In this document: piece after piece, positions 7,535 through 16,516 of the stretch
Position numbering within the stretch: the stretch's first letter is position 1
Layout: every line of letters begins with the position of its first letter
NCBI RefSeq assembly: GCF_025263485.1
Contig: NZ_CP079863.1
Coordinates: forward strand, 5,208,001-5,272,000
Direction of reading: 5' to 3'
DNA from: Mycobacterium sp. SMC-2
GTDB lineage: Bacteria > Actinomycetota > Actinomycetes > Mycobacteriales > Mycobacteriaceae
Length of the DNA stretch: 64,000 bases
The notes under the pieces: model-generated
What the model saw: only the letters and a program-made list of their open reading frames with translations
What the model was told of the DNA's origin: nothing
Databases searched by the model: none
Made by a program: the position numbers and the translations under genes

Positions 7535-9789
7535 TCGCGCACCACCTCACTCGGTTCCTTGTCCGGCCGCAGCCCACGCCAACTCGATTGGCGTAACCGG
7601 TCATCGGGGGTCCACTCGCTGTAGCGCACCTCCCCCACCAGCACCGGCTCCACGAACGTCACGCCCTTGGCCTCGCCGCGGGGAAGCGGGGGGTGGAAGG
7701 GCGATTGGTCCGTGTGCAGCGGCGCCAGGGTCTTCTTCAGGCTCGCGAGGTCGCGCTCGGTGAACCCGGTGCCTACCCGCCCGGCGAAGTGCAGGCCGCC
7801 GTCGGTGGGGATGCCCATCAGCAGTGAGCCGATGCCGCTGCTGCGTCCGCCCTCCCCGGCCTTCCAGCCTCCGATGACGACTTCCTGGGTGTTCCAATGC
7901 TTGTCCTTGATCCACGATGCCGAGCGCCGCCCGGGCTGGTAGGTGGAGTCGCGTTTCTTGGCGACCACGCCCTCCCAGCCATGCTCGCGGGAGTGCTTCA
8001 GCGCCTGCTTCCCGTCACCCGGCAGCAACTCCGGGACGATGAGATCGCTGCCACCGGCCAGCGTTTCCAACAACTTTCGGCGGTCTTGGTAGCGGGCCCG
8101 CAACAGCGAACGGCCGTCGAGATACAGCAGGTCGAATGCCCAGAACTGCACGCGGCTGCCGCGGCCCCGGTTTTGCATCGCGTGAAAGCTCGGCACCCCG
8201 GACGAGTCCAACACGACGGCCTCACCATCAAGCACCACGTGATGGTCGGCCAGATCGGCCGCCAGTGCGCGCAATTGGGGGTATTCGTTGGTGACCTCGC
8301 GTCCGCGCCGGGACCGTACCCGCAAGTCGCCGTGGTCGATCTCGACCAACAGCCGATAGCCGTCCCATTTGCCTTCGAAAGCCCACTGGCTCGCCTTGCA
8401 CGCCGCGACCGAACCGTGAGTGGCGAGCATGGGCGCGATCCCGTCGAAGTCGAAAGTCTTCTGGTCTTTCATCCGGTGCGCCAGCCATTGATCACCGTTG
8501 GTTTGGATCAGCGCGTAGCGGCCGGAGACCTTGCTGCCGTGCAGGTTGACGATGACCTCGTCATCGCGAAACTTCTCCGCCTCATAGGTTCCGGCGTCCC
8601 AGATGACCACCTTTCCGGCGCCGTATTCCCCTTGGGGGATGTTGCCCTCGAAGGTGGCGTATTCCAGCGGATGATCCTCGGTGTGCACCGCCAGGTGGTT
8701 CACCGACGTGGTTTCGGGGAGGTTCTTCGGTACCGCCCATGACACCAGGACGCCGTCTCGCTCCAACCGGAAGTCGTAGTGCAGCCGACGGGCGTGATGT
8801 TCCTGGATGACAAATGAATTGCCCCGGCCCGTAACAGGTTTTGACCGTGGGACCGGCTCTGGGGTCTTTGATGCGTCCCGCATGCTGCGGTACTTGGTGA
8901 GCCGGTCGGGAACAGCGACGCCGTCGTCCAGCGCCGCCAGCAGGTCGCCGTAGCGCGCGACCCGGGCCAGCACCTCGTCGTAGCGCAACTGGCGCAGCGA
9001 CGCCGGGTCGTCGATCTCGGCCCAGGTGCGGGGCGCCGCGACCGTCGGGTGCTCGCGTCCACGCATCGAATACGGTGCGATCGTCGTTTTGGATCCGTTG
9101 TTCTGGCTCCAGTCCAGGAACACCTTTCCGGCGCGTAGGCTGCGGGTCATGGTCGACGTGACCAGCTTGGGCATCGACTTCTCCAGTTGCTGGGCAACGC
9201 GTTTCGCCAATACCGTGGCGCCCCTGCTGCTCACCGGCTCCGTCAGCGGCGCATACAGGTGCAGGCCCTTACTGCCGCTGGTGAGCGGAAACAGCGTCAG
9301 CCCGATCCCGTCCATGAGCTCACGCACGGCGTGAGCCACCTCGGCCAGCTGGGCCATCGTCACGCCCTCACCGGGGTCGAGGTCGAACACCAACCGGGTC
9401 GCCGGGCCCGGCTTGAGTTCCTCGGCCTTGCTCCGGGTCCACTGCGCGACGAACCGCCACTGCGGCACGTGCACCTCCAGCGCCGCCTGTTGCGCGATCC
9501 AGGCCAGCCCGTCGATGCTGTCGATGATCGGGTATGTCGTCGTCCCGGACCGGTGCGAAACGCTGGCGCGGGGCAACCAACCGGGGGCCGAGGAAGCCAG
9601 CTGCTTTTCGAAAAACGAAGGCTGGTCAACGCCATTCGGCCACCGCTTGCGGGTGGCCGCACGCCCCGCGATGTGCGGAATCATCGCCTCCGCGATTTGG
9701 GTGTAGTAGTCGAAGACGTCCCGCTTCGTGGTGCCGGTGGCCGGGTACAGCACCTTGTCGGGATTCGTCAGCTTCACCCGTGGCGCCAT
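7531..9789 (-). CDS. ligD: multifunctional NHEJ DNA ligase LigD
   Basis: A 752-residue ATP-dependent ligase of non-homologous end joining, the orthologue of Rv0938. Domain order is the mycobacterial one: primase-polymerase (residues about 1-290, with VFDLDPGEG carrying the catalytic aspartates), 3'-phosphoesterase (about 300-445, QEHHARRLHYDFRLERDGV), ligase (about 455-752, with the nucleotidyl lysine in FEGKWDGYRLL). It works with Ku to process and seal double-strand breaks. I prefer ATG 9789 (MAPRVKLTNPDKVLYP), which matches the known N-terminus; an upstream in-frame start at 9834 adds 15 unusual residues. Unlike in M. tuberculosis, ku is not adjacent: four sugar-metabolism genes lie between. 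Confidence 0.96.
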   Translation of the reverse strand: MAPRVKLTNPDKVLYPATGTTKRDVFDYYTQIAEAMIPHIAGRAATRKRWPNGVDQPSFFEKQLASSAPGWLPRASVSHRSGTTTYPIIDSIDGLAWIAQQAALEVHVPQWRFVAQWTRSKAEELKPGPATRLVFDLDPGEGVTMAQLAEVAHAVRELMDGIGLTLFPLTSGSKGLHLYAPLTEPVSSRGATVLAKRVAQQLEKSMPKLVTSTMTRSLRAGKVFLDWSQNNGSKTTIAPYSMRGREHPTVAAPRTWAEIDDPASLRQLRYDEVLARVARYGDLLAALDDGVAVPDRLTKYRSMRDASKTPEPVPRSKPVTGRGNSFVIQEHHARRLHYDFRLERDGVLVSWAVPKNLPETTSVNHLAVHTEDHPLEYATFEGNIPQGEYGAGKVVIWDAGTYEAEKFRDDEVIVNLHGSKVSGRYALIQTNGDQWLAHRMKDQKTFDFDGIAPMLATHGSVAACKASQWAFEGKWDGYRLLVEIDHGDLRVRSRRGREVTNEYPQLRALAADLADHHVVLDGEAVVLDSSGVPSFHAMQNRGRGSRVQFWAFDLLYLDGRSLLRARYQDRRKLLETLAGGSDLIVPELLPGDGKQALKHSREHGWEGVVAKKRDSTYQPGRRSASWIKDKHWNTQEVVIGGWKAGEGGRSSGIGSLLMGIPTDGGLHFAGRVGTGFTERDLASLKKTLAPLHTDQSPFHPPLPRGEAKGVTFVEPVLVGEVRYSEWTPDDRLRQSSWRGLRPDKEPSEVVRE

Positions 9790-9922
9790 GAGAGTCAACC
9801 TACGCGTTTCAATCGTGTTAATCGCGTTGACCACCCAATATCATCCGTGCCGCCGATTTCTTTTGTGACATCAACCACGGAGGGGTTAAAACCGGGGACG
9901 GCCCCGGGGCACAGTGGGGGGA

Positions 9923-11449
9923 ATGTTTAATGTCATTCCCTCCCCCTGGCGTCCAGAAAACGGCGTCCCACTGAGCGACGCGACATTACGACTGCATTCG
10001 AAACGGGTTGACGTGCCCACCTACGACAGGTCGGCTCTTGCGCGGGGTGTCGTTCATATCGGTGCGGGCAACTTCCACCGCGCACACCAGGCCGTCTACT
10101 TCGACGACCTTGCCCGGTCGGGCATTTCAGATCGCTGGGGGGTTACCGGCGTCAGTCTGCACTCCCCCGGCGCCAAAGGATTGCTGTCGGCGCAAGATGG
10201 GCTTTACACCGTTGTGCAGCGCGGCCATGACCGCCAAACCGCCCGCGTGGTCGGCTCGATCGGCTCCGTTCATTACGCACCGAACGATGGCGCAGCGGTC
10301 CGCGCCGCCCTGGCCGATCCCCAAACCCGCATCGTCAGCCTGACGATCACCGACAACGGATACTTCCTGAATCCGGTCACCGGCGAGTTTGACGCCGACC
10401 ACCCCGACGTGGGCGCCGACGTCATCGCGTCCGATGGCTACGCCACCGCGTGGGGATATCTGGCCGAAGCGCTCGACCGACGCCGCCGCGCAGGCGTCGC
10501 CCCGTTCACCGTGCTCTGCTGCGACAACATTCCCGGCGACATCCAGCCGGCGAGAATCGCGCTGGTGTCGTTCGCCGCCTTGAAGGACCCCAGGCTTGCC
10601 CGCTGGATCGACACGCATGTCGCGTTCCCGTCGACCATGGTCGATCGCATCACCCCGCAAACCTCGAAGTCGGAGCGCAAGTTCGTCGAGCAGGCATTCG
10701 GCGTCGCTGACAATTGCCCGATCGTGACCGAGCCGTACTGCCAATGGGTGATCGAGGATTCCTTCAGCGACGGGCGGCCGCCGCTCGAGGAGGTCGGTGC
10801 CGAATTCGTCGCCGACGTCAGCGACCACAAGCTGATCAAGACCCGTCTTCTCAACGGAACTCACATCGCCCTCGCGTGTTTGGCCATTCTGGCCGGCTAC
10901 CAGCGCACCGACGAGGCGATGCGGGACCACACCATCTCCGACTACGTCGAGACGCTCCTGCGCGATGAGATTCAGCCACTGCTGCCCGCCGTCCCCGGGA
11001 TGAACACGCCCGAGTACCGGGCCACCCTGCTCGACCGGCTGAGCAATCCCCGGATGAGTGACCAATTGACGCGGCTGGCACGACGGGGCACGAGCAAAAT
11101 AGCGTCGTTCGTGCTGCCCTCCCTGCAGGAAGCGATCTCACGGGGTAGGCCGCACACGCTGTTGACATTGGCCGTTGCCGGATGGGCCCGCTATATGCGC
11201 GGCCACGACCTCGAGGGGCGCAAGCTTCAGCTCGAAGACTCGCAGGCGATACCGGTGGCTAGGTTGGCCAACATGGCGGCCAAAAACCCCGACCCCCTGC
11301 TGGGGCATGAGATGTTCGCCGAGGTACGCGGGGTTCCCGGTTTTGCGCAGCGCCTGGGCGACATGATCGCGGACATCGACGCGCGCGGTGTGGTTCCCAC
11401 GCTGCGCGGCGCTATGCGCAACGACGAGCAGGAGTTGGTGTCGCGATGA
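9923..11449 (+). CDS. mannitol dehydrogenase-family polyol dehydrogenase (first copy)
   Basis: A 508-residue polyol-specific long-chain dehydrogenase. The NAD-binding N-terminal half has HIGAGNFHRAHQAVYFDDL, and the C-terminal domain has the catalytic signature K-x4-N-x2-H in KTRLLNGTHIAL. The family oxidises mannitol, D-arabinitol or sugar-acid relatives to ketoses with NAD(P). It is the first gene of a four-gene operon: it overlaps the phosphatase by an ATGA, and a second dehydrogenase and a kinase follow. ATG 9923 is the likely start; GTG 9914 is possible. The exact substrate cannot be read from the sequence. Confidence 0.85.
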   Translation: MFNVIPSPWRPENGVPLSDATLRLHSKRVDVPTYDRSALARGVVHIGAGNFHRAHQAVYFDDLARSGISDRWGVTGVSLHSPGAKGLLSAQDGLYTVVQRGHDRQTARVVGSIGSVHYAPNDGAAVRAALADPQTRIVSLTITDNGYFLNPVTGEFDADHPDVGADVIASDGYATAWGYLAEALDRRRRAGVAPFTVLCCDNIPGDIQPARIALVSFAALKDPRLARWIDTHVAFPSTMVDRITPQTSKSERKFVEQAFGVADNCPIVTEPYCQWVIEDSFSDGRPPLEEVGAEFVADVSDHKLIKTRLLNGTHIALACLAILAGYQRTDEAMRDHTISDYVETLLRDEIQPLLPAVPGMNTPEYRATLLDRLSNPRMSDQLTRLARRGTSKIASFVLPSLQEAISRGRPHTLLTLAVAGWARYMRGHDLEGRKLQLEDSQAIPVARLANMAAKNPDPLLGHEMFAEVRGVPGFAQRLGDMIADIDARGVVPTLRGAMRNDEQELVSR

Positions 11450-12303
11450 ATTCCGGCCTGACGTTTGTGCGCGCCTTCGACCACGCGCCGATCACGACGC
11501 TGCTCTGCGACGCCGATGACAACCTGTTCGGATCGGAGAGGCCGGCGTTCGACGCGTCGGCCGAGGTGACGAGTCGTTTCCTGGCAAGGTTCGGCGTGAC
11601 CGCTCCGCTCAGCTCCGAGGAGTTGCGCAGACGGGCCGTCGGGAAAAACTTCCGCACCACGGCCCTGGACCTGGCGGTGCAGTGCGAAGTGCCGCTCGAT
11701 GAGGCGTTGGCACGGGGCCGTCCGGCAGCGGTGGTCGCCTCAGCCGGCGATGTGGCGAGCGGCAATGCCTTGTGCTCGGACGAACTCGAGCGGTGGGTGC
11801 GTGACGAACGCGAACGGGTCACCGCCCATCTGGCCGTCACGCTGACACCCGATCCGCAGGTGCTGGAACCGTTGCGCGACCTCGCGGCGCGCTACGCGCT
11901 GGCGGCCGTGAGTTCCAGCGCGACCAAGCGTCTGCGCGCCTGCTTCGCCGCCACCGGCCTCGGCTCGCTGATACCGGAGGCGGTGACCTTCAGCGCGGAG
12001 GACTCTCTCCCGGTGCCGACGAGCAAACCCGACCCGGCGGTGTATCTGCACACCGGCCAGGCGCTGGGGGTCGCGGCCGAACAAGGGCTGGCCATCGAGG
12101 ATTCCGTGGCCGGCGTGCGTTCCGCGGTCGCTGCCGGCTACGCCGCCGTCGGTAACCTGATGTTCGTGTCCCCTGACGAACGGGATTGCCGCCGTGGCGA
12201 ATTGATCGATGCCGGCGCAGTCGCGATAACCGATTCGTGGCGTGCTCTTGCCGATGTCCTGCTGTCGTCGGCCGTGCCGACCGGGGGTTCCCGAGCTCGG
12301 TAA
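11446..12303 (+). CDS. HAD-superfamily sugar-phosphatase-like hydrolase
   Basis: A 285-residue haloacid-dehalogenase-fold protein of the beta-phosphoglucomutase/phosphatase branch. Motif I is LLCDADDNLFGSERPAF (an Asp-rich variant), motif II is AVSSSATKRL, motif III is the lysine of SKPDPAVYL, and motif IV is AIEDSVAGV. An alpha-helical cap lies between motifs I and II. It probably acts on a phosphorylated sugar or polyol. ATG 11446 overlaps the stop of the preceding dehydrogenase (ATGA), so it is in the same operon. It could be a mutase rather than a phosphatase. Confidence 0.8.
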   Translation: MNSGLTFVRAFDHAPITTLLCDADDNLFGSERPAFDASAEVTSRFLARFGVTAPLSSEELRRRAVGKNFRTTALDLAVQCEVPLDEALARGRPAAVVASAGDVASGNALCSDELERWVRDERERVTAHLAVTLTPDPQVLEPLRDLAARYALAAVSSSATKRLRACFAATGLGSLIPEAVTFSAEDSLPVPTSKPDPAVYLHTGQALGVAAEQGLAIEDSVAGVRSAVAAGYAAVGNLMFVSPDERDCRRGELIDAGAVAITDSWRALADVLLSSAVPTGGSRAR

Positions 12304-12340
12304 AGATCAGGGCTGTGGCCCGAGGAGGAGGTAGCCGACG

Positions 12341-13750
12341 GTGGCTAACCCGATCGATCTGAACAACGCGTCGCTCTCCACGCTGCCGATCGAGGCGCCG
12401 GACTACGACCGCGGCAGCGTCAGCGTCGGAATCGCACACATCGGAGCCGGCCACTTCCACCGGGCGCACCAAGCCGCGTGCATCAACCTGCTGCTGCAGC
12501 AGGGCTTGGCGCGCGAGTGGGGCATCTGCGGGGTGGGCGTGATGCCCGCCGACTGGACCATGCGCGACGTCCTCGATGGCCAGGACGGGCTCTACACGCT
12601 GATCCTGGAACACCCCGACGGCAGCCGGGATGCGCAGGTGATCGGCTCGATCATCGACTACCGTTACGCGCCCGACGATCCCGAGTCCGCCCTTGAGGTG
12701 CTCGCTGCGGCGTCTACCAGAATCATTTCGCTGACCATCACCGAGGGCGGGTACCGCGATCCCGATGGGCCGGCGTTCGCGCTGATCACCGAGGCGCTCG
12801 CCAGGCGGCGCGATCGAGGGATCCCCGCGCCGACCATCGTCTCCTGCGACAACATCGAGAACAACGGTGAGGTGGCCAGACGCGCTGTGCTCGCAAGTGC
12901 CGAACACGCAGATCCCGAGTTGGCCGGGTGGGTGGCCGTACACGCCCGGTTCCCGAGTTCGATGGTCGACCGCATCACTCCGGCAACGACTTTGGAGATG
13001 GCCGCGGAGGTGCGGAGCGACTTCGGCGTCAACGACCGGTGGCCGGTGGTGGCCGAGCCGTTCAGCGCCTGGGTGCTCGAAGACGACTTCGCCGACGGCA
13101 GGCCGCCGCTGGAGCGGGCGGGCGCGCTGCTGGTCGACGATGTCCGCCCCTATGAGCTGATGAAGCTGCGGTTGCTCAACGCGGGACATCAGTGCCTGTG
13201 CTACTTCGCCCATCTCTGCGGCTTCGAGTTCGTCCACGAAGCGGCCCGCGATCCGTTGTTCGCCAAGTTCTTGCTCGCCTACTTCGACACCGAGGCCATT
13301 CCGACGCTCCCGCCGGTGCCCGGGATCGACCTGCATGAATACGGCCGCACGCTGGTCGAGCGGTTCGCCAACCCGGCCGTGCGCGACACCGTCGCGCGGA
13401 TCTGCGCCTACTCGTCGGACCGCATCCCGAAATGGCTGTTTCCCGTCATCTGTGACAACCTGGCCGGCAGCGGGCCGGTTCGACTGGCGGCCGCGGCAGT
13501 GGCCAGCTGGGCCCGCTACGCCGAGGGTGTCGACGAGTGGGGCCAGCCTTACGAGGTGGTGGATCAGCTGGCGGATTCGCTGATCCCGATAGCGCGCTCG
13601 CAGCACGAGAATCCCACCGCGTTCATCGAGCTCACCGCGGTGTTCTGCGATCTGACCCACCAACCCCGGTTCGTCGAGGCGTACCGCTGGGCACTGGATT
13701 CGTTGCACCACAAGGGAGCTCGGGCGACACTGGCGGCCTTGATGCAATGA
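12341..13750 (+). CDS. mannitol dehydrogenase-family polyol dehydrogenase (second copy)
   Basis: A 469-residue second member of the long-chain polyol dehydrogenase family. It has HIGAGHFHRAHQAACINLL near the N-terminus, PSSMVDRITPAT in the middle and the K-x4-N-x2-H signature in MKLRLLNAGHQCL. It is clearly diverged from the first copy at 9923 and about 40 residues shorter, so the two probably act on different polyols or sugar acids. The GTG start at 12341 is nine bases after a strong AGGAGGAGG. The stop overlaps the start of the kinase gene by four bases. Confidence 0.86.
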   Translation: MANPIDLNNASLSTLPIEAPDYDRGSVSVGIAHIGAGHFHRAHQAACINLLLQQGLAREWGICGVGVMPADWTMRDVLDGQDGLYTLILEHPDGSRDAQVIGSIIDYRYAPDDPESALEVLAAASTRIISLTITEGGYRDPDGPAFALITEALARRRDRGIPAPTIVSCDNIENNGEVARRAVLASAEHADPELAGWVAVHARFPSSMVDRITPATTLEMAAEVRSDFGVNDRWPVVAEPFSAWVLEDDFADGRPPLERAGALLVDDVRPYELMKLRLLNAGHQCLCYFAHLCGFEFVHEAARDPLFAKFLLAYFDTEAIPTLPPVPGIDLHEYGRTLVERFANPAVRDTVARICAYSSDRIPKWLFPVICDNLAGSGPVRLAAAAVASWARYAEGVDEWGQPYEVVDQLADSLIPIARSQHENPTAFIELTAVFCDLTHQPRFVEAYRWALDSLHHKGARATLAALMQ

Positions 13751-14655
13751 GCCGCGGGCTGGTGATCGGCGAGTCGCTGATCGATATCCTCGGGGGCGAC
13801 GAGCACGTCGGGGGCAGTCCGCTCAACCTCGCCGTCGGGCTCGGCCGGCTGGGCCGCGGCATCGACTTCCTGACCCACATCGGCGGCGACGAACGCGGCC
13901 GGCGCATCGTCGACTACCTCAAAGCCGCCGGGGTGCAACTACTTTCAGAAAGCCGGACCGCGGAGCGCACGGCCACCGCGCGGTCGACCATCGCGGAAGA
14001 CGGGTCGGCCGACTATGTGTTCGATCTCGACTGGCGCCTTTCCGCAACGCCGCCGGTCGCGCCGCCGCTTTTCATCCATACCGGATCGATTGCCGCTGTG
14101 CGGGATCCGGGCTGCGTGGCGGTGGCGGCGTTGATCGACGCCTATCGTGCCTCGGCCACGGTCACCTTTGACCCCAACGTGCGGCCGTCGCTGATCGGCG
14201 ACCGGGAACTGGCCGTCGCACGCATCGAGCATTTCATCGAACGCAGTGACGTCGGGAAGGCCAGCGAGGAAGACCTGCGCTGGATCGACCCCGCTCGCCC
14301 GCCCGAGCAGATCGCGCAGACCTGGCTGGGGTTGGGCCCCGCCATCGTGGCGGTGACGATGGCCGACCGGGGCGCGGTGGCTTTCTGCGCGGCCGGGGTC
14401 GCACGGGTGCCCACGCGCGCGGTGCGCGTGGTCGACACCGTCGGCGCCGGTGACGCCTTCATGGCCGGTCTGCTCGACGCACTGTGGGGGTCGGGTTTGC
14501 TGGGCGGCGACCGGCGCGCCGACCTGGGTGGGATCGGGGTGGACGCGCTGACGGCGGCGCTCGAGGCGGCGAGCCTGTCGTCGGCGCTGACCGTGGCTCG
14601 CGCGGGAGCCGACCTGCCGGATCGGGCTGCGCTTCGGGCCGCGTCGCGTCATTAG
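13747..14655 (+). CDS. PfkB-family carbohydrate kinase
   Basis: A 302-residue ribokinase-family sugar kinase. The N-terminal VIGESLIDILGGDEHVGGSP and GGSPLNLAVGLGRLG bind the sugar, and DTVGAGDAFMAGLLDAL near residue 238 is the PfkB signature with the catalytic aspartate and anion hole. It likely phosphorylates the ketose made by one of the dehydrogenases (for example fructose or xylulose). Translation is coupled to the previous gene through ATGA at 13747-13750. The operon ends just before ku. Confidence 0.88.
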   Translation: MSRGLVIGESLIDILGGDEHVGGSPLNLAVGLGRLGRGIDFLTHIGGDERGRRIVDYLKAAGVQLLSESRTAERTATARSTIAEDGSADYVFDLDWRLSATPPVAPPLFIHTGSIAAVRDPGCVAVAALIDAYRASATVTFDPNVRPSLIGDRELAVARIEHFIERSDVGKASEEDLRWIDPARPPEQIAQTWLGLGPAIVAVTMADRGAVAFCAAGVARVPTRAVRVVDTVGAGDAFMAGLLDALWGSGLLGGDRRADLGGIGVDALTAALEAASLSSALTVARAGADLPDRAALRAASRH

Positions 14656-14692
14656 GCGCTTATCCGCTGGTGGTGTGGGCATACTGACTTAC

Positions 14693-15601
14693 ATGCGCTC
14701 CATCTGGAAGGGCTCGATCGCATTCGGGCTGGTCAACGTCCCGGTCAAGGTGTACAGCGCCACCCAGGACCACGACATCAAGTTTCATCAGGTGCACGCC
14801 AAGGACAACGGCCGCATCCGATACCAACGCGTGTGCGAGCTGGACGGCGAGGTCGTCGAATACCGGGACATCGCCCGGGCCTACGAGTCCGACGACGGCC
14901 AGTCCGTCGTGATCACGGACGACGATATCGCCACGCTGCCCGAAGAACGCAGCCGCGAAATCGAGGTACTGGAGTTCGTGCCGGCCAGCGAGGTCGACCC
15001 GATGCTGTTCGACCGCAGCTACTTCCTGGAGCCCGATTCCAAGTCGTCGAAATCCTATGTGCTGCTTGCCAAGACGCTCGCCGAATCGGACCGGATGGCA
15101 ATCGTGCACTTCACGCTGCGCAACAAGACCAGGCTGGCGGCGTTGCGCGTCAAGGACTTCGGCAAGCGCGACGTCATGGTGGTGCATACCCTGCTCTGGC
15201 CCGACGAAATCCGCGATCCGGACTTCCCGGTGCTCGACAAGAAGGTCGAGATCAAGCCCGCAGAACTGAAGATGGCAGGTCAGGTGGTGGAGTCGATGGC
15301 CGAAGACTTCAACCCCGACCGCTACCACGACACCTACCAAGAGCAGCTGCAGGAGCTGATCGACGCGAAACTCGAAGGCGGCGAGGCCTTTACCACCGAG
15401 GAGCAGCCGAAGGAACTCGACGAGACCGAGGACGTCTCCGACCTGCTGGCCAAGCTGGAAGCCAGCGTGAAGGCGCGTTCCGGCGACGGGCAGGCTCCCG
15501 CCAAGAAGGCACCGGCCAAGAAGACCGCCGCCAAGAAGACCACCGCGAAGAAGACACCGGCCAAGAAGACACCGGCCAAGAAGGCCGCGTCGAAATCCTG
15601 A
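14693..15601 (+). CDS. ku: NHEJ end-binding protein Ku
   Basis: A 302-residue bacterial Ku, orthologous to Rv0937c (273 residues). It forms a homodimer that threads onto DNA ends and recruits LigD. Conserved stretches include SIWKGSIAFGLVNVPVKVYS, FDRSYFLEPDSKSSKSYVLL and LKMAGQVVESMAEDFNPDRY. The extra length is a C-terminal lysine-rich tail made of PAKK/TAKK units, which M. tuberculosis Ku lacks. ATG 14693 gives the standard MRSIWKG N-terminus; a start at 14675 would add MGILTY. It follows the polyol operon by 37 bases and converges on pstA1. Confidence 0.95.
   Translation: MRSIWKGSIAFGLVNVPVKVYSATQDHDIKFHQVHAKDNGRIRYQRVCELDGEVVEYRDIARAYESDDGQSVVITDDDIATLPEERSREIEVLEFVPASEVDPMLFDRSYFLEPDSKSSKSYVLLAKTLAESDRMAIVHFTLRNKTRLAALRVKDFGKRDVMVVHTLLWPDEIRDPDFPVLDKKVEIKPAELKMAGQVVESMAEDFNPDRYHDTYQEQLQELIDAKLEGGEAFTTEEQPKELDETEDVSDLLAKLEASVKARSGDGQAPAKKAPAKKTAAKKTTAKKTPAKKTPAKKAASKS
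15500..15589 (+). repeat. six 15-bp tandem repeats encoding the Ku lysine tail
   Basis: The unit (g)ccaagaag recurs at 15500, 15515, 15530, 15545, 15560 and 15575 with an exact 15-base period and small changes (the fourth copy reads GCGAAGAAG). Each unit codes for A-K-K plus two variable residues (Ala, Pro or Thr). The array resembles the tails of mycobacterial HupB and eukaryotic H1 and is prone to slippage, so its length may vary between strains. Confidence 0.9.
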
Positions 15602-15602
15602 T

Positions 15603-15623
15603 CCGGCGCGGGCTCAGCGCCGG
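15603..15623. terminator. GC hairpin between ku and pstA1 ends
   Basis: CCGGCGC (15603-15609) and GCGCCGG (15617-15623) form a perfect 7-bp stem with a 7-base loop. It starts two bases after the ku stop and extends into the last codons of pstA1. It suits a two-way terminator at a convergent junction, although no U-tract follows. Confidence 0.5.
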
Positions 15624-16516
15624 CGGCTCGACAGGAACCGGGTCGCCGCCGCGATCAGGTTGATCACCGCGACGATGATGATCAGGCTCAGCGCCGCACC
15701 CCAAATGCGCAGGAAGCCGGCGTGCTCGGGGTTGGTGAGCTCGGTGTAGATCAGCAGCGGCAGCGAGGCCATGTTGCCGTGGAAGATGTCAAGGTTGATC
15801 GAACGGCTGTATCCGACCAGCACCAGCACCGGGGCCGTTTCGCCGATGACCCGCGCGACCGACAACAAGACGCCGGAGACGATGCCGGGCATCGCGATCG
15901 GGAACACGATCCGCATGATGGTCTTCCACTTGGTAACGCCCAGCGCGTAGCTGGCTTCGCGCAGGTCGTCGGGCACCAGTCGCAGCATTTCCTCGGCGGA
16001 GCGCACCACCACCGGCAGCATCAGCAAGACCAGCGCCAGCGAGACGGCGAACGAACTCTGCTGAAATCCCAGGGTGGCGATCCAGAGGCTGAAGACGAAC
16101 AGCGCCGCCACGATCGAGGGCACCCCGGCGAGAACGTCGACCATGAAGGTCGTCAGCCGCACCAGCCGGCCCGAGCCGTATTCCACCAGGAAAACCGCGG
16201 TCATCAACCCCAGCGGCACCGACAGCAGGGCTGCCACCCCGGCCTGCACCACGGTTCCGTACAGCGCGTGATAGATGCCACCGGCGAACTGCTCGGGCAG
16301 GATGCCGCGCAGCGAGTGGGTCCACCAGCCCGTCCGGGTCACCGCGTACCAGCCACGCGCCACCACGACCGAGAGCACCCAGACCAGCGGCACCAGCGCG
16401 ATGAGGAACGTCGCGACGAAGAACGTGGTCGCGGCGCTGTTGGTGATCCGGCGCCGGATGCTGACGGGCCGGAACGCCTGGGTCTTGACCGGCCGGTCAA
16501 ACACGTTGGCCGTCAT
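15614..16516 (-). CDS. pstA1: phosphate ABC transporter permease PstA1
   Basis: A 300-residue inner-membrane permease with about six hydrophobic segments. It is close to M. tuberculosis PstA1 (Rv0930), including [14 protein letters not shown] and [16 protein letters not shown] stretches and the EAA-loop region [14 protein letters not shown], which contacts the ATPase. With PstC2 it forms the channel for inorganic phosphate. It overlaps pstC2 by four bases (ATGA), so the two are co-translated. No pstB gene is in the window; the ATPase (PhoT or PstB) must be encoded elsewhere. Confidence 0.93.
   Translation of the reverse strand: MTANVFDRPVKTQAFRPVSIRRRITNSAATTFFVATFLIALVPLVWVLSVVVARGWYAVTRTGWWTHSLRGILPEQFAGGIYHALYGTVVQAGVAALLSVPLGLMTAVFLVEYGSGRLVRLTTFMVDVLAGVPSIVAALFVFSLWIATLGFQQSSFAVSLALVLLMLPVVVRSAEEMLRLVPDDLREASYALGVTKWKTIMRIVFPIAMPGIVSGVLLSVARVIGETAPVLVLVGYSRSINLDIFHGNMASLPLLIYTELTNPEHAGFLRIWGAALSLIIIVAVINLIAAATRFLSSRRR

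Noticed and set aside
11990..13747. Long open frame (about 585 codons) antisense to the second polyol dehydrogenase
   Set aside because: It overlaps a clear dehydrogenase with catalytic motifs; the reverse reading shows no domain and a His/Arg-rich composition.
15498..15598. Repeat array considered as a possible CRISPR or minisatellite outside a gene
   Set aside because: The period is 15 bases, in frame, and it encodes the Ku tail; there are no spacers.
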